From positions 67,788 to 131,787 of the forward strand of contig DATJWB010000314.1 of assembly GCA_035501495.1 (NCBI GenBank): 64,000 nucleotides of DNA, read 5' to 3'. A program made the translations under genes and the position numbers. The notes under the pieces are model-generated. The model saw only the letters and a list, made by a program, of their open reading frames with translations. It had not been told where the DNA came from and searched no databases. Positions 43,254-51,440 of the stretch are shown in pieces. Position 1 is the stretch's first letter, and each line of letters begins with the position of its first letter. This DNA comes from JAIQFL01 sp035501495 (GTDB taxonomy: Bacteria > Acidobacteriota > Terriglobia > Bryobacterales > Bryobacteraceae).

Positions 43254-44699
43254 TTGATTTTCCGATACCTGCAGGGAAGCACGCGCGCGGTCCTGGCCAG
43301 GGCCGGTGTTCTGGTTGTCGTCATCGCTCTGGTGGACTGGCGGGTTGATCTGAATATCTCTTTCGGATTCTTATATTTATTCCCGATCCTTCTGGCCGGA
43401 ATGGTGCTTTCCCGCTGGCAAATCCTGCTCGGCGCGCTCTTCTGTACCCTGCTCTCCGATCTGTTCGATCCCTTCGCCTTTGCCTCGGCGAGCGCGCTGC
43501 CGCAGGACATCCTGCTGTTCACCGCGTTGGCCGGTTCGGGCCTGTTTGCCTTCGAGATCACGCGCCGGCGGCGGCTGGAGGCTGAGAATCTGCAGCGGGT
43601 GGAGTCGGAAGTGGCCGCGCGGCGGGAGGCCGAAGAACAGTTGGAATTCCTCATCGACAGCAGCCCGGCGGCAATCCTCACGATGTCCGCCAACGGACAG
43701 ATTCTGTTGGCCAATGCCGCCGCGCACCGGCTGTTCGGCGTGACCGATTCGGAGCTTCCGGGAAAAAACATCCGGCGTTACATTCCCTCCCTGGGATGTG
43801 TCCCGTCGGTGGAGCAAACGCGCCATCCCTTCCGCACCGAAATGCAATGCCGCGGCGAGCGGGAGCATGGTGACATTTTCCTGGCCAATGTATTCTTCTC
43901 GACATACCAGACGGCCAGCGGTCCGCGCCTCGCGGCGTTGGTGGTGGATGCTTCCGAAGAGCTGCGGGAGCGCGAGGAGTCGAACCTTGAACAGCTTCTG
44001 GCCGGCTCACGCATCCTGGTGGGAGCGGTCTCGCACGAGGTGCGCAACGTGTGCGGCGCGATCTCGGTGATCTACGAAAACCTGGTGCGCGGCGGGACGC
44101 TCCTCGCCAACAAGGATTTTGAAGCGCTCGGCGCGTTGCTCGACACCCTCAATAAGATCGCCTGCCTGGAGTTGAAGCAGACCGCCGGCAGCCTCGAACT
44201 CGAGAGTGTGGACCTGGCGGAGACCCTTCGCGATCTACGGATCGTTCTGGAGCCGTATTGCGAGGAGGCCGAGATTGCCGTGCACTGGGAAATTCCGCAC
44301 GAGATACCGCCCGTGCTGGCCGATCGCCACCGCCTGCTGCAGGTGCTCCTCAATCTGACCAAGAACAGCGAGCGCGCACTCGAAGCGGCGGAGGTGAGGA
44401 GGATCGATTTCCATATACTGGTAGGCGAAGGCATGGTAAGCATTCGGATCACCGACAGCGGTCCGGGGATCGCTTCGCCCGAAAAACTGTTCCAGCCCTT
44501 CCAGAAAGGGGCGGACTCGACGGGGCTCGGACTGTACCTCTCGCGCGCGTTTGTCCGGTCCTTTCACGGCGACCTGCGATACGATCCCGAGCCCGCGGGA
44601 TGTTCCTTCGTGATCGACCTGGCCGTGGCCGGATCGCGCGAGGGCGGCCGGGCGCATCTGGGTAAACATGCAAACCATCCGGCTGTTGCTGCTCGATGA
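43254..44699 (+). CDS. Membrane PAS histidine kinase
   Basis: About 481 aa. N-terminal membrane sensor with ALVDWRVDLNISFGFLYLFPILLAG, a short coiled coil, a PAS domain (EFLIDSSPAAILTMSANGQILLANAAAHRLFG), a dimerisation box with phospho-His (VGAVSHEVRNVCGAI), and HATPase motifs N (LNLTKNSERALEA), G1 (DSGPGIA) and G2 (STGLGLYLSR). TTG 43254 is used because it follows CGGGG and the predicted promoter; the frame is open further upstream across the promoter. It overlaps the response regulator by 32 bp, and divergent tolC2 makes efflux operon 2 its likely target. Confidence 0.88.
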   Translation: MIFRYLQGSTRAVLARAGVLVVVIALVDWRVDLNISFGFLYLFPILLAGMVLSRWQILLGALFCTLLSDLFDPFAFASASALPQDILLFTALAGSGLFAFEITRRRRLEAENLQRVESEVAARREAEEQLEFLIDSSPAAILTMSANGQILLANAAAHRLFGVTDSELPGKNIRRYIPSLGCVPSVEQTRHPFRTEMQCRGEREHGDIFLANVFFSTYQTASGPRLAALVVDASEELREREESNLEQLLAGSRILVGAVSHEVRNVCGAISVIYENLVRGGTLLANKDFEALGALLDTLNKIACLELKQTAGSLELESVDLAETLRDLRIVLEPYCEEAEIAVHWEIPHEIPPVLADRHRLLQVLLNLTKNSERALEAAEVRRIDFHILVGEGMVSIRITDSGPGIASPEKLFQPFQKGADSTGLGLYLSRAFVRSFHGDLRYDPEPAGCSFVIDLAVAGSREGGRAHLGKHANHPAVAAR

Positions 44700-45315
44700 T
44701 CACATCCTGTTTCGAGAAGGTCTGAGCCGGTTGCTGGCTTCGGAGCCCGATTTCGAGATGGTGGGGCACTGCGGAACGGCGGAGGAAGCGCTTGCCATAC
44801 TGCGACGGTCTCCGGCAGACATCGCGCTGATCGATTTCGATCTGGGCGACGATCACGGCAGCCGCTTCATCGCCGCCGCCCGCGAGGCCGGCTATGCCGG
44901 CAAGTTCCTGATGATTACGGCGGGCATGACCGCCACCGAGTCGTCCATCGCCTTGCAACTGGGCGCCTCCGGCATCTTCCTCAAGCACAATTCTCCGGTG
45001 ACGCTCGCGCGGGCCATCCGGCTGGTAGCGGGCGGCGAGATGTGGGTAGACCAGAAGGTGATTCAACTGATGGCGGATGGGATTCGCCGGCAGGAGGAGC
45101 CGCCGATCCGCCGGCTGCTTACGGAACGGGAACAGCAGGTGCTGCAGGGGATCTTCGAGGGTCTCACCAACAAAGAGATCGCCGCGCAGCTTGGTGTGTC
45201 TGAGGGAGCTGTAAAGGCCACGCTGCAGCAGCTTTTTCACAAGACGCGGGTGCGCACCAGGAGCCAGCTCGTGCGGATCGCGCTGGAAGCTTCTCTCGCC
45301 ACGCGGAAGTTGTAG
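44668..45315 (+). CDS. LuxR/FixJ-type response regulator 2
   Basis: 215 aa. Receiver with the acidic pair in LLLLDDHILF, phospho-acceptor Asp56 (ALIDFDLG), Thr in LMITAG and Lys in GIFLKHNS; LuxR-type helix-turn-helix (LTEREQQVLQGIFEGLTNKEIAAQLGVSEGAVKATLQQLF). Start lies inside the kinase gene, so the pair is translationally coupled. Strong paralogue of the regulator at 34687, from which it differs by keeping the Asp. Confidence 0.92.
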   Translation: MQTIRLLLLDDHILFREGLSRLLASEPDFEMVGHCGTAEEALAILRRSPADIALIDFDLGDDHGSRFIAAAREAGYAGKFLMITAGMTATESSIALQLGASGIFLKHNSPVTLARAIRLVAGGEMWVDQKVIQLMADGIRRQEEPPIRRLLTEREQQVLQGIFEGLTNKEIAAQLGVSEGAVKATLQQLFHKTRVRTRSQLVRIALEASLATRKL

Positions 45316-45316
45316 C

Positions 45317-45412
45317 CTGGCGCAGGCACTCCTACCCGATTACCCATGTGGCGCGGACACTCATGTCTAACCGCGTCGGCCCTTCATGCCGACGTGTTTT
45401 GGTCGTCCATAG
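45317..45412. repeat. Two truncated GTGGCGC-type repeat ends (copy R4)
   Basis: TGGCGCAGGCACTCCTAC begins 3 bp after the response regulator stop; a second left end GTGGCGCGGACACTCATG starts at 45348 and runs through GCCGACGTGTTTTGG. No matching right end. The convergent reductase gene ends inside it. Confidence 0.55.
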
Positions 45413-46004
45413 CACCGCTCGGCGGCCAAGGGTCTTTGTATTCGTAGCGGGCCAGCACGAATCCGTTCGGATACACCCGGTGCTCCGTCAAGACTGTCGC
45501 TCGCGTACCGGCAACGCCGGCAAAGAGAGGGATTCCAGCGCCAATTACAACCGGATTGATCTTCAGAATCAGCTCATCGATCTCGGTGAAAACCGCCGCG
45601 GCGAGTTTCGCCCCGCCGCAGAGCCAGATGTCCTTACCCGTTTCCGCTTTAAGTTGCCGCACCAGTTCGAGCGGGCCGCCGCGGTGCAGGCACACGGCAG
45701 AAGCAGGGATCCCGGGCATCGTAAGTGAAACGACAAACTGTCGCAAGGGTTCGTATGGGCTGGTGATTCCGGCGTTCACGCCAACCTCATAAGTTTTCCG
45801 TCCCATCAGCACCGCATCAAACCGCCGCGCGTTCTCGCGGACCCCAAGGGTTCGGCGCAAATGAACTGGAAACGTCTCCGGGAACCGCTCCATCAGATCG
45901 GTAAAGTGTTCGCCCTGCGACAGTGCCCAGTCCCAGGAGCCATCCTCGCGGGCAATGAATCCATCCACGGTACAGGCAACGTAGTACACCAGTTTCCGCG
46001 CCAT
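45384..46004 (-). CDS. DHFR/RibD-C-family reductase
   Basis: 206 aa. Dihydrofolate-reductase fold of the RibD C-terminal type: KLVYYVACTVDGFIAREDGSWDW at the start, AVLMGRKTYEVG, and KDIWLCGGAKLAAAVFTEIDELILKINPVVIGAGIPLF. Probably an NADPH-dependent reductase; the true substrate of this widespread group is rarely known. The last residues (DDQNTSA) and the stop codon come from the adjoining repeat. ATG 46004; a possible TATGCT -10 lies at 46021-46026 on the minus strand. Confidence 0.82.
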   Translation of the reverse strand: MARKLVYYVACTVDGFIAREDGSWDWALSQGEHFTDLMERFPETFPVHLRRTLGVRENARRFDAVLMGRKTYEVGVNAGITSPYEPLRQFVVSLTMPGIPASAVCLHRGGPLELVRQLKAETGKDIWLCGGAKLAAAVFTEIDELILKINPVVIGAGIPLFAGVAGTRATVLTEHRVYPNGFVLARYEYKDPWPPSGAMDDQNTSA

Positions 46005-46044
46005 AAGCCGGCCGACTCTCAGCATAGCGCGGGGCATGCCGGTA

Positions 46045-46050
46045 GATAAT
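46045..46050 (+). promoter_or_regulatory. -10 box GATAAT for a probably leaderless mRNA
   Basis: GATAAT (within TAGATAAT) ends 7 nt before ATG 46058; no ribosome site between. This favours ATG 46058 over ATG 46049, which overlaps the box. Confidence 0.4.
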
Positions 46051-46057
46051 GTTCGGT

Positions 46058-48067
46058 ATGCGGAAACCGAATGGACCCGTTGTCTTGGCCTTCCTGGTCT
46101 GCGTGGCGGGGGCTCACGCCCGTGTCACTCGCGTAGAGGTGGAGAAGCGCGAATCCCCTGCCTTTGACGGGCGGATATTCGGCAAAGCCGGCGCCTACGA
46201 AATCCTGAGCGGCCGCTTCTACGGCGAGATCGATCCCAAAGACCCGCACAACAGCATCATCAACGACATCCAGTTCGCGCCGCGCAACGCCCGCGGGATG
46301 GTGGAATACAGCGCCACTTTCAGCCTGGCCAAACCCATCGACATGGGCAGGTCGAACGGCGTCCTCTACTACACCGTCCCCAACCGCGGCCGCGGCGCGC
46401 CCGTGGGCTCCCCCGATGGCCGCGTGAATCTCCTCAGCGGATGGCAAGGGGATCTTCCTCAGCCCGAGGGCGCGCAATCCATTGTGGTGCCCGTGGCGCG
46501 CAAGTCCGACGGCTCGCCGCTGACGGGGCCGGTGCTGGAGCGTCTGATCAACCTGGCTGCCAATTCCAATACCGTTGACCTCCGCCCCACCCCCTACGTA
46601 GGGTTGACCTATCAGCGGCCCCTCACGCTCGACACCACCAAAGCTCAACTCCTGCGGCGGCCCTCGCCTGATGCACCGTCCAAGCCTGTTCCCGCCGCGG
46701 ATTGGGCATTCGCCGACTGCACATCGGCGCCTTTCCCGGGAACGCCCGATCCGGCGAAGCTGTGCGTGAAAGGCGGCTTCGATTCCGCCTCCGAGTACAT
46801 CGTCATCTACACGGCGAAGGACCCGCTGGTGCTCGGCATCGGCTATGCGGCCACGCGCGACCTTCAGTCGTTCCTGCGCTACGGCGAACGTGATGACACC
46901 GGTACGCTCAATCCGCTCGCCGGAACAATCAAATGGATTATCAGCCGCGGCGACTCGCAATCCGGCAACTTCATCCGCAGCTATATCCACCTTGGCTTCA
47001 ACCAGGACGAAGCCGGGCGGATTGTGTGGGAAGGCGCCAATCCGCACATCGCCGCGCGCCAGCTGGCGCTCAACTTTCGCTTCGCCGTCGGCGGCGGTTA
47101 TGCCGCCCCGCTTCAGCCCGGCAGTGAGGGCGTTTTGTGGTGGAGCGATTACACCGATACCGCGCGCAAACGCCCGTCGGCTGGGCTCCTGGATCGCTGC
47201 ACCAGCACCGGGACTTGTCCCAAGATCTTCGACACCTTCGGCGCGGTCGAGTTCTGGTTCCTGCGCGAATCGCCCGACCTGGTGGGGACCGGCGCCAAAG
47301 CCGACATTCCGCTGCCGCCCAATGTGCGCCGCTATTTTTTTCCCGGCACGACGCACGGCGGCGGACGCGGCGGATTCAACGCCACACCGGCCGCCCCGCC
47401 GAACGGCTGCGTGCTTCCGGCCAACCCCAACCCGGAGAGCGACACGATGAAGGCTCTCACGGCCGCGCTGATCGACTGGGTGACCAAGGGCACCGAGCCG
47501 CCACCCAGCCGCTACCCGCGGCTCGCGGAACACCAACTGGTCCCGGCGAACAAGGGCGCCATGGGCTTCCCGCAGATCCCGGGCGGCCCTTCACCCGATG
47601 GCTTGCTGAATCCCGTCTTGGATTACGATTTTGGGCCAGACTTCAACTACGTCGATGAGTCCGGCCTGATCACCCGCCAGCCTCCTGTGGTCAAACAGGT
47701 GCTCCCGACGCTCGTGCCCAAAGTGGATGCCGATGGCAACGACGTCGGAGGCGTTCCGTCGGTTTTGCGCCAGGCGCCTCTCGGAACCTACACCGGCTGG
47801 AACGTCATTGCCTCGGGATTCGACAAAGGCAAGATCTGTCTACTCAACGGCGGCTTCATCCCGTTCGCCAAAACCAGGGCCGAGCGTACCGCGTCCGGCG
47901 ACCCGCGCCCTTCGCTCGAGGAGCGCTACGGCAGCCACAGAGCGTATGTCGAGATCGTGAAAGCGGCGGCCGAGAAGGCCGTCGCAGAGCGCTTCCTGCT
48001 CCGTGAGGATGCCGACCGCCTGGTTGCGGAGGCTGCCGCCAGCGACGTCCTGGTCGAGAAGAAATAA
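46058..48067 (+). CDS. Secreted alpha/beta hydrolase-domain protein
   Basis: 669 aa. Signal peptide MRKPNGPVVLAFLVCVAGAHA, then a long domain with VTRVEVEKRESPAFDGRIFGKAGAYE near the start and a nucleophile-elbow-like RGDSQSGNFIRSY, followed by FFPGTTHGGG. This matches the large alpha/beta-hydrolase-domain family common in Proteobacteria and Acidobacteria; substrates are uncharacterised, probably esters. Divergent from the reductase with only 53 bp between, so promoters overlap. Confidence 0.8.
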   Translation: MRKPNGPVVLAFLVCVAGAHARVTRVEVEKRESPAFDGRIFGKAGAYEILSGRFYGEIDPKDPHNSIINDIQFAPRNARGMVEYSATFSLAKPIDMGRSNGVLYYTVPNRGRGAPVGSPDGRVNLLSGWQGDLPQPEGAQSIVVPVARKSDGSPLTGPVLERLINLAANSNTVDLRPTPYVGLTYQRPLTLDTTKAQLLRRPSPDAPSKPVPAADWAFADCTSAPFPGTPDPAKLCVKGGFDSASEYIVIYTAKDPLVLGIGYAATRDLQSFLRYGERDDTGTLNPLAGTIKWIISRGDSQSGNFIRSYIHLGFNQDEAGRIVWEGANPHIAARQLALNFRFAVGGGYAAPLQPGSEGVLWWSDYTDTARKRPSAGLLDRCTSTGTCPKIFDTFGAVEFWFLRESPDLVGTGAKADIPLPPNVRRYFFPGTTHGGGRGGFNATPAAPPNGCVLPANPNPESDTMKALTAALIDWVTKGTEPPPSRYPRLAEHQLVPANKGAMGFPQIPGGPSPDGLLNPVLDYDFGPDFNYVDESGLITRQPPVVKQVLPTLVPKVDADGNDVGGVPSVLRQAPLGTYTGWNVIASGFDKGKICLLNGGFIPFAKTRAERTASGDPRPSLEERYGSHRAYVEIVKAAAEKAVAERFLLREDADRLVAEAAASDVLVEKK

Positions 48068-48191
48068 GACCAAGGCCGTCCCGGCAGGGAGCCGTGGCCT
48101 CTCCCGCTACAGTGAGCTTGCGGCCTTGCGTCCGCCCCCGTATGCAAGTACTCTAAACGGCATTGGCCAACTATTCCGAGAAAGGCTGCCG

Positions 48192-49427
48192 ATGGATTTC
48201 GAGTTCTCCGACAAAGTCAAAGACCTGCAGAAGCGCCTCAGCGCCTTCATGGACGAATATATCTATCCCAATGAGGCGCGCTATCACGAGCACACCAGCG
48301 GCCCCCACCGCTGGCATCCCGTGCCCGTGATCGAAGAGTTGAAGCCCCGCGCGCGAGCCGCGGGATTGTGGAATCTCTTCCTTCCCGAGAGCGATCTGGG
48401 CGCCGGGCTCACCAACCTGGAGTACGCTCCGCTCTGCGAGATCATGGGCCGCTCCGCGATGGCGCCCGAGGTCTTCAACTGCTCGGCGCCCGACACCGGG
48501 AACATGGAAGTCCTGGAACGTTACGGGTCGCCGGAATTGAAGGAACGGTGGCTCAAGCCGCTCCTGGCGGGCGAGATCCGTTCCTGCTACGCGATGACCG
48601 AACCGCAGGTGGCATCCTCAGATGCCACCAACATCGAATCGGCCATCCGTCGCGATGGCAGCGACTATGTCTTGAACGGCCGCAAGTGGTGGATCTCGGG
48701 GGCGGGCGACCCACGGTGCAAGGTGGCGATCTTCATGGGGAAGACCGACCCGTCCGGGCCCAAACACAAGCAGCAGTCCATGATCGTGGTTCCCATGGAC
48801 ACTCCAGGCGTGGCCGTGAAACGCATGCTCACGGTCTTCGGCTACGACCACGCACCCCACGGGCACGCCGAGATCGTGTTTGAAAACGTGCGCGTCCCCG
48901 CGGCAAATCTGCTGTTGGGCGAAGGACGCGGCTTCGAAATCGCACAGGGGCGGCTCGGCCCGGGCCGGATCCACCACTGCATGCGGCTGATTGGTGTAGC
49001 CGAGCGGGCGCTGGAAGGGATGTGCCGGCGGGTGCGCTCGCGGGTGGCGTTCGGCAAGACGCTCGCGGAGCAGGGGACCATCCGCGCGGACATCGCGAAT
49101 TCGCGGATCGAGATCGAACAGGCGCGCCTGTTGGTTCTGAAGGCCGCCTACCTGATGGACACCGTCGGCAACAAGGCGGCGCGCGCCGAGATCGCCATGA
49201 TCAAAGTGGTGGCGCCTAACCTGGCACTCGCGGTACTGGATCGCGCGATGCAGGCACACGGCGGCGGGGGCATCTCGCAGGACTTCGAGTGGGCCTCCGC
49301 CTGGGCGAACTCGCGGACTCTGCGCTTTGCCGATGGGCCCGACGAGGTGCACCGGGAATCCATCGCCAAACTGGAGTTGAAAAAGCACGAGACGCTTGCC
49401 GCAAAGGCCGGCGATCTGAAAGGATGA
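48192..49427 (+). CDS. Acyl-CoA dehydrogenase
   Basis: 411 aa FAD enzyme oxidising acyl-CoA to enoyl-CoA. Family motifs: CYAMTEPQVASSDATNIES (flavin/substrate contact), WWISGAGDPRCKVAIFMGKTD, RVRSRVAFGKTLAEQGTIRADIA, and AHGGGGISQDFEWASAWANSRTLRFADGPDEVH. The ending is closest to the ACAD10/11-like group. ATG 48192 starts MDFEFSDKVKDLQKRL, the usual N-terminus; a longer open frame upstream lacks a family match. It overlaps the next gene by ATGA. Confidence 0.92.
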   Translation: MDFEFSDKVKDLQKRLSAFMDEYIYPNEARYHEHTSGPHRWHPVPVIEELKPRARAAGLWNLFLPESDLGAGLTNLEYAPLCEIMGRSAMAPEVFNCSAPDTGNMEVLERYGSPELKERWLKPLLAGEIRSCYAMTEPQVASSDATNIESAIRRDGSDYVLNGRKWWISGAGDPRCKVAIFMGKTDPSGPKHKQQSMIVVPMDTPGVAVKRMLTVFGYDHAPHGHAEIVFENVRVPAANLLLGEGRGFEIAQGRLGPGRIHHCMRLIGVAERALEGMCRRVRSRVAFGKTLAEQGTIRADIANSRIEIEQARLLVLKAAYLMDTVGNKAARAEIAMIKVVAPNLALAVLDRAMQAHGGGGISQDFEWASAWANSRTLRFADGPDEVHRESIAKLELKKHETLAAKAGDLKG

Positions 49428-49825
49428 CTCTCATGCGATGGATCACCGTTCTGTTCCTGCTGCTGGCCGCGAGTGCCGCGGACCGCGACCTGGCCGGCCG
49501 CTATGCCGGCCAATGGAAGAGCACCGGTTCGGGAGGGGAGGGCGCCATCCGTCTGAACCTCGAACCGGGCGCCGATGGCGCATGGAAATGCGACGTGGTG
49601 TTCACGTTCGCCGGCTCGGATGTCACCACCACCGTGAAGTCGGTCAAGCTCAACCAGTCGAAACTGGAAATCTCCTACGACTTCGATCTGCTGGGGAACA
49701 AGCTGCGTTCCAAGACCGAGGGCCAGTGGGATGGCAAGGCTTTCACAGGCCATTACTGGACTACGGTTGCCGACGGCGACACCGACGTGGACCAGGGCGA
49801 GTGGAACGCGACGCCTGCGAAGTAA
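49424..49825 (+). CDS. Small secreted beta-rich protein, unknown
   Basis: 133 aa with a signal peptide (MRWITVLFLLLAASA) and a mature part of alternating strands (LAGRYAGQWKSTG, AIRLNLEPGADGAWKCDVVF, FTGHYWTT). It resembles lipocalin-like or calycin domains in pattern only. Start overlaps the acyl-CoA dehydrogenase stop (ATGA); ATG 49433 is an alternative. No named family recognised. Confidence 0.7.
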   Translation: MTLMRWITVLFLLLAASAADRDLAGRYAGQWKSTGSGGEGAIRLNLEPGADGAWKCDVVFTFAGSDVTTTVKSVKLNQSKLEISYDFDLLGNKLRSKTEGQWDGKAFTGHYWTTVADGDTDVDQGEWNATPAK

Positions 49826-49834
49826 CGCTGTCCC

Positions 49835-51031
49835 GTGTTGCGCCAGTTCCTTGATCGCCTCGATTCCGGAGATCTCACGCCGCAGTCGCTCTTGGACCAG
49901 TGTCTGCGGCGAATCGCCGAGGCCGATCGGGCCATACAAGCGTGGGTTGAAGTCGCCCCGCAGCCTTGCCCCAGGGATGGCTTGCTGCGCGGCATACCGT
50001 TCGGCGTGAAGGACATCATCGAGACCCGCGGCATGGCCACCGAATACGGCTCGCCGCTGTACGCCGGACGCAAGGGTGACCGCGATGCGTCGGTGGTCAG
50101 CCATCTGCGCAACGCGGGAGCAGTGCTCCTCGGCAAGACCCGCACCACGGCGTTTGCGTCGTTCGATCCGGCGGCGACGAGGAATCCGCGGCTCGATGGA
50201 CATACGCCGGGCGGCAGTTCGTCGGGGTCGGCTGCCGCGGTGGCGGCGGGCATGGTACCGTTCGCGCTCGGGACGCAGACACTCGGCTCGGTGCTGCGCC
50301 CGGCGTCGTATTGCGGCATCTGCGGATTCAAGCCCAGCTTTGGCCTCATCCCCATGGACGGCGTTCTGCCATTCGCGCCGTCGCTCGACACGTTGGGGTT
50401 CTTCACGGAGAGCGCGGACGACATGGAGTGCCTGTGGTCGCGGGGCTTCGGCGGACAGTCGGATGCGCTTTTGCATCGGGCGGCGTACTTTCGTGTGCCT
50501 ACAGAGGAGACGATGGCGAGCGCGGTGGAGGAGGCCGTGGAGCGCCTGCGTGCCGGCGGCGTGGAGGTAATGGAAGCCGACCTTCCAGGAGGTTGGGACC
50601 GGACCAGAAGGGCGGCGCTGGTGATCAATGAATATGAGGGCGCGCGCACGCACGAAGGCCGCTTCGCGGAGTTCGGGGAGCGCATCGGGGTGCGGCTGGC
50701 GCAATTGATCCGGCGAGGGCTCGCCACTCCGGAAGCCGATTACTACGAGGCCGTGGAACAAGTGGAGCAGACCCGTCTGGAGCTTTCCCGGATTTTCTGG
50801 GAGCACCCGGCAATCCTCAGCGCGGCGGCCATCGGCCCGGCTCCGGCCGGATTGGTCTCTACCGGCGATCCCTCGATCAACGCGCCGTGGACGGCCGTGG
50901 GGGTTCCCGCGATTTCCGTTCCGCTGCGAGTGGCCGGCCCCCCGCTCGGGCTCCAGATCAATGCCGCCTGGGGCCGGGACGATGCCCTGGTGGCGGTCGC
51001 GGCCCACGCCGAACGCCTGTTGGAAGGCTGA
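49835..51031 (+). CDS. Amidase signature family protein
   Basis: 398 aa, somewhat short for the family. Ser-cisSer-Lys triad elements: Lys in GVKDIIETRGM and the Ser-rich loop HTPGGSSSGSAAAVAAGMVPFALGTQT; also CGICGFKPSFGLIPMDGVLP. Hydrolyses an amide bond; substrate unknown. It differs from GatA in length and lacks neighbouring gatBC genes. GTG start 9 bp after the previous gene, so part of the same transcription unit. Confidence 0.85.
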   Translation: MLRQFLDRLDSGDLTPQSLLDQCLRRIAEADRAIQAWVEVAPQPCPRDGLLRGIPFGVKDIIETRGMATEYGSPLYAGRKGDRDASVVSHLRNAGAVLLGKTRTTAFASFDPAATRNPRLDGHTPGGSSSGSAAAVAAGMVPFALGTQTLGSVLRPASYCGICGFKPSFGLIPMDGVLPFAPSLDTLGFFTESADDMECLWSRGFGGQSDALLHRAAYFRVPTEETMASAVEEAVERLRAGGVEVMEADLPGGWDRTRRAALVINEYEGARTHEGRFAEFGERIGVRLAQLIRRGLATPEADYYEAVEQVEQTRLELSRIFWEHPAILSAAAIGPAPAGLVSTGDPSINAPWTAVGVPAISVPLRVAGPPLGLQINAAWGRDDALVAVAAHAERLLEG

Positions 51032-51046
51032 ACCTCACCTCTCCCC

Positions 51047-51076
51047 TTGCTTACCGAGGGCAATTGGCTGTATACT
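51047..51076 (+). promoter_or_regulatory. Promoter of the padR-permease unit
   Basis: TTGCTT (51047-51052), 18-bp spacer, TATACT (51071-51076). Predicted start near 51083, inside the operator that follows. Confidence 0.5.
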
Positions 51077-51079
51077 AAG

Positions 51080-51092
51080 CTCGGTAACCGAG
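51080..51092 (+). promoter_or_regulatory. Probable PadR operator
   Basis: CTCGGT-A-ACCGAG, a perfect 6-bp inverted repeat on the predicted transcription start. A further half-site TTACCGAGGG lies at 51051-51060 over the -35/spacer. This arrangement suits autorepression by the PadR protein encoded next. Confidence 0.55.
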
Positions 51093-51100
51093 GGAAATCG

Positions 51101-51436
51101 ATGAGCAAGCCGTCCGATCTCGTGCAAGGCACGCTCGACCTGCTGTTGCTGAAAATCCTGGCGCTCGAGCCGCTCCACGCCTGGGCCGTCAGCCAGAGGC
51201 TGAAGCAGGTGTCCGGCGACGTCCTGCAGGTCAGCGACGGTTCGCTTTACCCCGCGCTCCACAAGCTCGAACAGGAGGGATGGATCACTTCGGAATGGAA
51301 GGTCACCGAAAACGGCCGCCAGGCGAAATTCTACCGGTTGACGCGGCCCGGACGGCGCGCGCTGGAACGTGAGGCGGCCAATTGGGAGCGATTGTCGGGC
51401 GCGATCACTCGCGTGGTGCGGCTGAACGAGGTGTAG
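51101..51436 (+). CDS. PadR-family transcriptional regulator
   Basis: 111 aa winged helix: GTLDLLLLKILALEPLHAWAVSQRL, SDGSLYPALHKLEQEGWITSEW, GRQAKFYRLTRPGRRALERE are the standard PadR landmarks. Probably represses its own operon until an effector binds. It precedes the ADOP permease by 4 bp, a pairing that is frequent in acidobacteria. ATG 51101 follows GAGGGA; the longer frame has no family sequence. Confidence 0.93.
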   Translation: MSKPSDLVQGTLDLLLLKILALEPLHAWAVSQRLKQVSGDVLQVSDGSLYPALHKLEQEGWITSEWKVTENGRQAKFYRLTRPGRRALEREAANWERLSGAITRVVRLNEV

Positions 51437-51440
51437 AGCG

